From assembly GCA_044356835.1 (NCBI GenBank), contig JBIKVK010000097.1:1-11614 (forward strand): a stretch of DNA of 11,614 nt, read 5' to 3'. The first letter of the stretch is position 1. Every line of letters begins with the position of its first letter. A model generated the notes under the pieces. The model saw only the letters and a list, made by a program, of their open reading frames with translations, did not search any database and was not told the DNA's origin. Below are positions 6,940 to 11,614 of this stretch, piece by piece. Source of the DNA: SYIM01 sp044356835. GTDB taxonomy: Bacteria; Pseudomonadota; Gammaproteobacteria; Burkholderiales; Burkholderiaceae_E. A program made the translations under genes and the position numbers.

Positions 6940-7899
6940 ATGGAGTCGATCTCCTCCGAAGGCCTGATGGTCTTCACCGGTAATGCCAATCCGCGTCTGG
7001 CGGCCGACATTGCGCACCATCTCCATATTTCGCTTGGGAGAGCCACCGTCGGCCAGTTCTCAGATGGCGAGGTGATGGTCGAAATTCTCGAAAACGTCAG
7101 AGGCAAGGACGTGTTCGTCGTGCAATCGACCTGCGCGCCCACCAACGACAACCTGATGGAAGTGATGATCATTGTCGACGCGTTGAAACGCGCGTCAGCG
7201 GGGCGCATCACGGCTGCGCTGCCTTACTTCGGCTATGCGCGTCAGGACCGCAGGGTCCGCTCGACGCGGGTCGCGATCAGCGCCAAGGTGGTCGCCAACA
7301 TGTTGCAGACGGCAGGCGTCGATCGGGTCCTTACGATGGACCTGCATGCCGATCAGATCCAGGGCTTTTTCGATATTCCGGTCGACAACATCTACGCTGC
7401 GCCGCTCCTCCTCGCAGATCTGCACAAGTCGCCCTACGACGACCTGATCGTCGTTTCGCCAGACGTGGGCGGGGTCGTCCGGGCGCGTGCGATTGCCAAG
7501 CGCCTGGATTGTGACCTCGCCATCATCGACAAGCGCCGGCCCAAGGCGAACGTCGCCGAAGTCATGAACATCATTGGTGACGTTTCGGGCCGCACCTGCG
7601 TCATCATGGACGACATCGTCGACACGGCCAACACGCTGGTCAAGGCCGCCGCCGCCCTCAAAGAGCGGGGTGCGCGATATGTGCTCGCCTACTGCACCCA
7701 TCCGGTGCTGTCCGGCAGCGCGGTCGAGCGGGTCGCCGGGCCGGCCATCGACGAACTCGTTGTCGTGGACACCATTCCGCTGTCAGCCGCAGCCGCTGCC
7801 TGCAAGAAGATCCGGGTCCTCTCGTGCGCGCAGCTCTTTGCTGAGACGATTCTGCGAATCAACCGCGCAGACTCGGTATCGTCCTTGTTTGTGGACTGA
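6940..7899 (+). CDS. prs: Prs, ribose-phosphate pyrophosphokinase (PRPP synthase)
   Basis: Prs transfers diphosphate from ATP to ribose-5-phosphate to give PRPP, the precursor of nucleotides, histidine, tryptophan and NAD. From ATG 6940 the product is 319 residues (E. coli 315). Visible motifs are FSDGEVMVEI, STCAPTNDNLME, the flexible-loop segment YFGYARQDRR (Arg101 begins RQDRR), MDLHADQIQGFF with His136, SPDVGGVVRARAIAK, IIDKRRPK, and the ribose-5-phosphate loop MDDIVDTANTL with Asp224-Asp225. The start is not certain. ATG 6916 is in frame and adds 8 residues, neither ATG has a good ribosome binding site, and the conserved domain begins at LMVFTGNA about 8 codons after 6940. A TATGCT box at 6915-6920 could be a -10 element, which would exclude the longer start, but its -35 is poor. 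tRNA-Gln lies about 80 bases upstream and an intrinsic terminator 15 bases downstream. Confidence 0.97.
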   Translation: MESISSEGLMVFTGNANPRLAADIAHHLHISLGRATVGQFSDGEVMVEILENVRGKDVFVVQSTCAPTNDNLMEVMIIVDALKRASAGRITAALPYFGYARQDRRVRSTRVAISAKVVANMLQTAGVDRVLTMDLHADQIQGFFDIPVDNIYAAPLLLADLHKSPYDDLIVVSPDVGGVVRARAIAKRLDCDLAIIDKRRPKANVAEVMNIIGDVSGRTCVIMDDIVDTANTLVKAAAALKERGARYVLAYCTHPVLSGSAVERVAGPAIDELVVVDTIPLSAAAAACKKIRVLSCAQLFAETILRINRADSVSSLFVD

Positions 7900-7913
7900 A
7901 TTTTTTCCAGGTG

Positions 7914-7944
7914 CCTGGCGAGCCCCATGGCCCGCCGGGTTTTT
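7914..7944 (+). terminator. Rho-independent terminator of prs
   Basis: CCTGGCG (7914-7920) pairs with CGCCGGG (7933-7939), including one G-U pair. After an A-C mismatch, GCC (7922-7924) pairs with GGC (7929-7931) around a CCAT loop. Five T residues (7940-7944) follow at once. The stem is GC-rich and begins 15 bases after the prs stop. This fits a classical intrinsic terminator that closes the prs transcript and would insulate rplY. Confidence 0.8.
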
Positions 7945-7949
7945 GCAAC

Positions 7950-8000
7950 GCCCGGTGCTCTGGTCGCGGAGCCTGGGCCTTAAGAAGACCGAGTGTCTTC
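7950..8000 (+). promoter_or_regulatory. Two tandem stem-loops in the rplY leader
   Basis: The first hairpin pairs GCCCGG with CTGGGC (7950-7955 and 7973-7978, one G-U) and GCTC with GAGC (7957-7960 and 7969-7972), with a bulged T and an 8-base loop. The second is a perfect 6-bp stem, GAAGAC with GTCTTC (7984-7989 and 7995-8000), around a CGAGT loop. It ends 5 bases before the Shine-Dalgarno of rplY. Such structures next to a ribosomal-protein start are candidates for autogenous control or mRNA stability. No strong sigma70 promoter is visible between the prs terminator and rplY. Confidence 0.45.
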
Positions 8001-8005
8001 AATGA

Positions 8006-8011
8006 AAGGAG
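8006..8011 (+). promoter_or_regulatory. Strong rplY Shine-Dalgarno
   Basis: AAGGAG lies 6 bases before the ATG at 8018, one of the best ribosome binding sites in the window. It fixes the rplY start and fits the high expression expected for a ribosomal protein. Confidence 0.8.
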
Positions 8012-8017
8012 CGCACG

Positions 8018-8659
8018 ATGAAAGTCGTTGCCACAAGCAGACAGGAGCAGGGATCGGGTGCGAGCCGCCGACTGCGCCGCGCGAACAAGGTTCCGGGCAT
8101 CATCTATGGCGGCAAAGCCGCGCCCAGCCCGATCGCCATCGACCACAATCCGCTGTTTCATGCCCTGCGGGTTGAGGGCTTTCATTCGTCGATTCTCGAC
8201 ATGGAACTCGACGGCAAGCCCGAGCAGGTACTGCTGCGAGACATCCAGTGGCATGCGTACAAGCAGCAGGTGATGCATATCGATTTCCAACGTGTTTCGG
8301 CCGATGAGCCGATCCACATGCGGGTGCCGCTGCACTTCCGCAATCAGGAAAATTCACCGGCGGTGAAGACCTCGGGCGGCATCGTGAGCCATGTGGTCAC
8401 CGAGATCGACATTACCTGCCTGCCCAAGGATCTGCCGAGCTTCATCGACGTCGACCTGTCGACGCTCGAGGCCGGCAAGCCCCTGCATGTTCGCGACATC
8501 ATCTTCCCCAACGGCGTGTCGCCGGTCTTGCGCGGACGTGAAAATCCCGTGATCGTGACGGTGACGATCCAGTCCGCCGAGGAGGCTCCTGCGCCTGCAG
8601 CCGCAGCGACTGCGGCACCCGCAGCCGCCGCGGCCCCGGCCAAGGGCGCCAAGAAGTAA
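8018..8659 (+). CDS. rplY: Ribosomal protein L25, long CTC/TL5 type
   Basis: L25 binds 5S rRNA in the large ribosomal subunit. This is the two-domain form (general stress protein CTC of Bacillus, TL5 of Thermus), 213 residues, unlike the 94-residue E. coli L25. The N-terminal 5S-binding domain (about 1-95) includes SRRLRRANKVPGIIYGG and ends near the MHIDFQRV segment with its basic and aromatic residues. The C-terminal beta domain (about 96-185) includes VTEIDITCLPKDLPSFIDVD, LEAGKPLHVRDI and VSPVLRGRENPVIV. A low-complexity tail of Ala and Pro ends in KGAKK (about 190-213), common in betaproteobacteria and probably disordered. Start and ribosome binding site are clear. It follows the prs terminator and a leader with two hairpins, and precedes pth; prs-rplY-pth is a familiar order. 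Confidence 0.97.
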   Translation: MKVVATSRQEQGSGASRRLRRANKVPGIIYGGKAAPSPIAIDHNPLFHALRVEGFHSSILDMELDGKPEQVLLRDIQWHAYKQQVMHIDFQRVSADEPIHMRVPLHFRNQENSPAVKTSGGIVSHVVTEIDITCLPKDLPSFIDVDLSTLEAGKPLHVRDIIFPNGVSPVLRGRENPVIVTVTIQSAEEAPAPAAAATAAPAAAAAPAKGAKK

Positions 8660-8665
8660 CCGGGA

Positions 8666-8694
8666 CGGGGAGGCTGGCCCAAGGCCCCTCCCCG
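8666..8694 (+). other. Strong hairpin between rplY and pth, no U-tract
   Basis: CGGGGAGG (8666-8673) is perfectly complementary to CCTCCCCG (8687-8694). Inside, GGCC (8676-8679) pairs with GGCC (8683-8686) around a CAA loop, with CT bulged on the 5' side. The result is a 12-bp GC-rich stem beginning 6 bases after the rplY stop. No T run follows, so it is not a standard intrinsic terminator. It could protect the rplY mRNA 3' end, pause RNA polymerase or lower expression of pth, whose start is 13 bases beyond it and has no Shine-Dalgarno. Confidence 0.7.
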
Positions 8695-8707
8695 CACCGA
8701 TGCCCCG

Positions 8708-9322
8708 ATGAGCGGCATCCGGCTGATCGTGGGCCTGGGCAACATCGGCCCCGAATACGAAAACACCAGACACAACGCCGGTTTCTGGCTGGTTGACCGT
8801 TTGGCGGCACGCTTTGGCTCGTCGATGGCGCCTCAGTCGCGTTTTTTCGGAGACACAGGACGCGCTACGATCGCCCGGGCACCGGTCTGGCTCCTGAAAC
8901 CCTCCACGTTCATGAACCGATCGGGGCAGTCGGTCGCCGCGCTCGCGGGCTTTTACCGGATCCCGGTGGAATCGATCCTCGTCGTGCACGATGAGCTGGA
9001 CCTGCCCCCTGGCGTCGCCAGGCTCAAGTCAGGGGGCAGCCCGGCAGGCCACAACGGCCTGAAGGATATTCAGTTGCGGCTTGGCTCGCCCGCCTTCTGG
9101 CGCCTCAGAGTGGGCATCGGTCACCCTCGCACGCTGGGCCTGACCCAGGCGGTTGTGGACTTTGTCCTGCATCGACCCAGCCGTGAACACCAGACCCTGA
9201 TCGACGAATCAATCGATCGCGCACTCGACAGCGTCGACGACCTGGTGGCAGGCCGCAGTGAACAGGCAATGCATCGCCTGCACAGCGCGCCGCTGCCGCC
9301 TGCTGCCAACCCAGCTCGCTAG
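8708..9322 (+). CDS. pth: Pth, peptidyl-tRNA hydrolase
   Basis: Pth cleaves the ester bond of peptidyl-tRNAs that fall off the ribosome, recycling tRNA. The product has 204 residues (E. coli 194). Catalytic and binding residues are in place: Asn12 in VGLGNIGPEY, His22 in TRHNAG, Asn70 in PSTFMNRSG, Asp95 in VVHDELDLPPG and Asn116 in AGHNGLKDI. The usual GNPG motif reads GNIG, with Ile13 in place of a commonly conserved Pro. The C-terminal helix region has a variable, Pro/Ala-rich end. There is no ribosome binding site before ATG 8708, and an ATG at 8700 is out of frame. The gene follows rplY and a strong hairpin. Its TAG stop overlaps the stop of the opposing 5'-nucleotidase gene by four bases. 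Confidence 0.97.
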   Translation: MSGIRLIVGLGNIGPEYENTRHNAGFWLVDRLAARFGSSMAPQSRFFGDTGRATIARAPVWLLKPSTFMNRSGQSVAALAGFYRIPVESILVVHDELDLPPGVARLKSGGSPAGHNGLKDIQLRLGSPAFWRLRVGIGHPRTLGLTQAVVDFVLHRPSREHQTLIDESIDRALDSVDDLVAGRSEQAMHRLHSAPLPPAANPAR

Positions 9323-10269
9323 TCTGCTCTGTGAGGGCGTGTCGAGTGGGCGCCCGCTTCGTTGGAAACGCCCGTGGGGACATGGCCAGCGGGCCCGAAC
9401 CGTGCGGCCGATTGCACATGGCCGGTCTGATCGTCGAAGAAGAAATCCGGTTCGAACTGTTGCAAAAAGGGGCCCTTGCCCAGGCCCCCCAGGAACATCG
9501 CCTCGTCGACGCCGACCCCCCAGGCCATCAAGGTGCGGATCGCACGCTCGTGGGCTGGCGCGCTGCGCGCGGTGACGAGTGCCGTGCGGATACGCATCCC
9601 CCCTGGGGTGGACGCCGCCTCCTGCAGGCGATGCAAGGCCTCGAGCAGCGGCTTGAAGGGCCCGGGCGGCAGCGGATGCTCGGCCCGGTCGGCCTCGTGG
9701 CGCTGAAACGCAGCCAGCCCGTCGGCCTGAAAGACGCGCTCGGACTCGTCGGAGAACAGTACCGCATCGCCATCGAAGGCGATGCGGATTTCATGGGGGT
9801 GCGATTCGGAGGCCTTGACCGACTCGGGATAAACGCGGGCCGCCGGAAAGCCCGCCTGCAGCGCAGCGCGCACGTCCTCGGTGTTGACCGATAGGAACAG
9901 ATTGGCATTGAGCGGGGTGAGATAGGGCCAAGGCGTACGCCCGCTCGTAAACACGCCACGCTCGAGCCTCAGGCCCTGGTGGCGGGCCGACCGGAACACG
10001 CGCAGCCCACTGACCGGGTCGTTACGCGACAACACGACCACCTCGATGCGCCGGTCCTGCGGAGCGGCGTCGGGCGGATCAAATGCAAGCAGCTTCTTGA
10101 CCAACGCATGGGCCACGCCCGGTGCCGCAGGCGCATCCAGCCGACTGTGTTGAATGGCCATGTAGGCCTGCGCATCACCGCCCTCGAACACACGGTTCTC
10201 TTCCTCGAAATCGAAGACCGCGCGCGAGGAAATTGCGACCACCAGTTTGCCGTCGAGCGATGTAGCCAT
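9319..10269 (-). CDS. Cytosolic-type 5'-nucleotidase (NT5C1 family, PF06189)
   Basis: The family dephosphorylates nucleoside 5'-monophosphates; vertebrate cytosolic 5'-nucleotidase I prefers AMP, while the substrate of the bacterial members is mostly untested. The product has 316 residues from ATG 10269. I recognise KLVVAISSRAVFDFEEEN near the N-terminus (8-25), LNANLFLSVNTEDVRAAL (about 120-137), the Asp-rich HAD-like nucleophile motif RIAFDGDAVLFSDESE with Asp166 and Asp168, then RTALVTARSAPAHERAIRTL, FLGGLGKGPFL and the terminal acidic motif DFFFDDQ. The frame is open 39 codons further upstream, but those residues do not look conserved. A GGAGG lies 17 bases before the ATG, too far to be ideal. 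It is divergent from the methyltransferase gene and convergent with pth, so it is a single-gene unit. Together with the methyltransferase it splits the pth-ychF pair. Confidence 0.88.
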   Translation of the reverse strand: MATSLDGKLVVAISSRAVFDFEEENRVFEGGDAQAYMAIQHSRLDAPAAPGVAHALVKKLLAFDPPDAAPQDRRIEVVVLSRNDPVSGLRVFRSARHQGLRLERGVFTSGRTPWPYLTPLNANLFLSVNTEDVRAALQAGFPAARVYPESVKASESHPHEIRIAFDGDAVLFSDESERVFQADGLAAFQRHEADRAEHPLPPGPFKPLLEALHRLQEAASTPGGMRIRTALVTARSAPAHERAIRTLMAWGVGVDEAMFLGGLGKGPFLQQFEPDFFFDDQTGHVQSAARFGPAGHVPTGVSNEAGAHSTRPHRAD

Positions 10270-10309
10270 GACTGAAAGCTTATCAGCCTCCGGCTCGCGC
10301 CGGCGGCGT

Positions 10310-10338
10310 TTGACCGGGCCGCGCCTGCCGGCTATGGT
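10310..10338 (+). promoter_or_regulatory. Sigma70-type promoter of the methyltransferase gene
   Basis: TTGACC (10310-10315, five of six -35 consensus bases) and TATGGT (10333-10338, four of six, with the key T, A and last T) are 17 bases apart, the optimal spacing. Transcription would start near 10345, leaving a leader of about 20 bases that includes the GGAG ribosome binding site at 10353-10356. This is the best-formed promoter I see in the window. Confidence 0.6.
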
Positions 10339-10364
10339 GTCGCTCCGCAAATGGAGAACGAGCG

Positions 10365-11114
10365 ATGGCAACGCCCAGGACCGCACTGGCCCGATTCGAC
10401 GACGAACTCGACCTGATCGCGCAGGTGCTGCCGCTCGAACGTTCGCTGGATCTGATCGAGCTCGGTTGCGGTGCGGCGGCCACCGCGCGCGCCTTGCTGA
10501 AGCGGTTTCCGGGCTGTTCGGTGACAGGCCTGGAAGTCGACCGGGTGCAACTTGCGAAGAATCTGGCCGTCCCCGCGGCCGGGCTCAGCTTTGTCGAGGC
10601 CGGGGCCCAGTCCATCCCCTTCCCGCAAGCGAGATTCGATGCGGCGATCATGCTCAAGTCACTGCACCATGTTCCGCTCGCGCTCCTGGATCAGGCTCTG
10701 GCCGAGATCGCTCGAGTGGTCAAGCCCGGTGGGTTTCTGTACGTCTCCGAGCCGGTCTACGGAGGCGCGTTCAACCAGGTGGTACGCCTCTATAACGACG
10801 AAGGGATGGTGCGCGCTGCCGCGCAGGGGGCGCTGGACGCTGCAATGGCCCAGCCAGAGCCCCTGTGGCAGCAAGTGGACGAGATTCGCTTCACGATGCC
10901 GATCCGCTTTGAAAATTTCGACGAATTCGAGCGCAAGCACATGCGGCCGAGCTATGCGGACCATCAGCTCGACGACGCTCTGATCGAGCAGGTCCGTGCC
11001 GCCTTCATGCCGCATCAGCGTGCAAACGGCGCGCACTTCACACGGCTGATCCACGTCAGACTCTTTGAGCGCAGCACGGTCGCGGCGCCAACGCGCTCGC
11101 CCGCGCCCGTTTGA
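10365..11114 (+). CDS. Class I SAM-dependent methyltransferase, substrate unknown
   Basis: The 249-residue protein has the Rossmann-like methyltransferase motifs. Motif I is LIELGCGAAATARALL (30-45), where ELGCG binds S-adenosylmethionine. The acidic end of strand 2 is GLEVD with Glu57 and Asp59. A motif near 90-103 is FDAAIMLKSLHHVP, and motif post III is VKPGGFLYVSEPVYGG (about 118-133). This is the Methyltransf_11 type seen in small-molecule methyltransferases such as UbiE-like enzymes. The C-terminal half, with a segment of acidic and aromatic residues near MPIRFENFDEFERKHM, gives no clear substrate clue. The start is well supported: GGAG 8 bases upstream of ATG 10365 and a promoter just before. 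It is divergent from the 5'-nucleotidase and followed by ychF 46 bases downstream, so ychF may be partly transcribed from its promoter. I cannot name the substrate. Confidence 0.85.
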   Translation: MATPRTALARFDDELDLIAQVLPLERSLDLIELGCGAAATARALLKRFPGCSVTGLEVDRVQLAKNLAVPAAGLSFVEAGAQSIPFPQARFDAAIMLKSLHHVPLALLDQALAEIARVVKPGGFLYVSEPVYGGAFNQVVRLYNDEGMVRAAAQGALDAAMAQPEPLWQQVDEIRFTMPIRFENFDEFERKHMRPSYADHQLDDALIEQVRAAFMPHQRANGAHFTRLIHVRLFERSTVAAPTRSPAPV

Positions 11115-11160
11115 CCGCAGCCGCATCCGGCACACTCCTCCAGAACGCAAAGGACACCTC

Positions 11161-11614
11161 ATGAGCCTTCAGGTCGGTATCGTCGGTCTGCCCAATGTCG
11201 GGAAGTCCACCCTCTTCAACGCACTGACCAAGGCCGGAATTGCGGCGGAAAATTATCCGTTTTGCACGATCGAGCCCAACGTCGGCATTGTTGAGGTCCC
11301 TGATCCGCGCCTGGCCATCCTGACCAGCCTGGTCAAACCGCAGCGCACCCTCGCTGCGACGGTCGAATTCGTCGACATCGCCGGCCTGGTTGCGGGAGCC
11401 TCGAAAGGCGAAGGCCTGGGCAATCAGTTCCTGGCCAATATCCGCGAGACCGACGCCATCGCGCATGTTGTGCGCTGCTTTGAGGACGGCAATGTCGTAC
11501 ACGTCAGCGGACGCGTCGATCCGCTCTCCGATATCGAGGTGATCAACACCGAGCTTGCCCTGGCCGATCTCGCCACGGTCGACAAGGCCCTGGTCCGTTA
11601 TTCGAAAGTCGCGC
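11161..11614 (+). CDS. ychF: YchF, Obg-like ATPase/GTPase, N-terminal part (runs off window)
   Basis: YchF (OLA1 family) is a P-loop NTPase of the TRAFAC class that associates with ribosomes and, unlike most relatives, uses ATP well; it is linked to stress responses. The frame is open from ATG 11161 to the end of the window, 151 codons of a protein usually near 363 residues. G1 is GLPNVGKST (9-17). The switch I region reads NYPFCTIEPNVGIVEVPD, a strong family signature. G3 is DIAGLVAGASKGEGLGNQFL. The following IRETDAIAHVVRCFED and GRVDPLSDIEVINTEL are also typical. Loss of the usual NKxD specificity is known for the family but that site lies outside the window. AAAGGA lies 6 bases before the start. 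In many proteobacteria ychF directly follows pth; here two genes intervene. Confidence 0.97.
   Translation, partial: MSLQVGIVGLPNVGKSTLFNALTKAGIAAENYPFCTIEPNVGIVEVPDPRLAILTSLVKPQRTLAATVEFVDIAGLVAGASKGEGLGNQFLANIRETDAIAHVVRCFEDGNVVHVSGRVDPLSDIEVINTELALADLATVDKALVRYSKVA

Noticed and set aside
6120..7211. A minus-strand open frame (about 363 codons) opposite ispE, tRNA-Gln and the prs start
   Set aside because: It runs through a tRNA gene and two well-supported genes, and its translation shows no family signature.
7609..7635. DTANTL in the Prs phosphoribosyl loop in place of the more common DTAGTL or DTGGTL
   Set aside because: I recall the same Asn in Prs of other betaproteobacteria such as Neisseria, so it is probably a lineage trait and not a defect.
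8585..8656. Ala/Pro-rich repeat at the end of rplY as a frameshift or repeat expansion
   Set aside because: Such tails are common in long CTC-type L25 of betaproteobacteria, and the frame ends cleanly with a basic KGAKK terminus.
11111..11139. A second TTGACC at the end of the methyltransferase gene as a promoter for ychF
   Set aside because: At 16-18 base spacing there is no sequence resembling a -10 element, so a promoter is not supported.

Overview
The window is an ordinary-looking stretch of a high-GC proteobacterial chromosome. The gene order (rapZ, LON-domain gene, mutY/mutM, TPR gene, lolB, ispE, tRNA-Gln, prs, rplY, pth, ychF) and the protein sequences fit a betaproteobacterium, probably Burkholderiales or a relative. 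That assignment rests on remembered synteny and family sequence, not on a search. The gene products are housekeeping functions. There is no sign of phage, plasmid, transposon, CRISPR array or secondary-metabolite genes, and no gene-free stretch longer than about 130 bases.

Layout. (1) Positions 1-1323, plus strand: the 3' part of rapZ, followed closely by a stand-alone LON-domain gene whose best-placed start codon is ATA. (2) Positions 1380-3309, minus strand: mutM then mutY, the two DNA glycosylases of the 8-oxoguanine (GO) repair system, apparently one operon. (3) Positions 3370-6749, plus strand: a secreted TPR-repeat protein, the outer-membrane lipoprotein-localisation factor lolB and the isoprenoid kinase ispE. 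(4) Positions 6783-9322, plus strand: tRNA-Gln(UUG), prs (PRPP synthase) ending at a good intrinsic terminator, rplY (long CTC-type ribosomal protein L25) with a structured leader, and pth (peptidyl-tRNA hydrolase). (5) Positions 9319-11614: a minus-strand cytosolic-type 5'-nucleotidase that shares its stop-codon bases with pth, a divergent methyltransferase gene with a good sigma70-type promoter, and the 5' part of the ATPase/GTPase gene ychF.

The themes are translation (tRNA-Gln, L25, Pth, YchF), precursor supply (Prs, IspE), envelope lipoprotein traffic (LolB, TPR protein) and oxidative DNA repair (MutM, MutY). The most useful details are regulatory or architectural: the probable ATA start at 733, the terminator and tandem stem-loops around the prs-rplY junction, a strong hairpin without a U-tract before pth, the CTAG shared by two convergent stop codons, and the two-gene insertion between pth and ychF. 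I see no convincing new biological system here.
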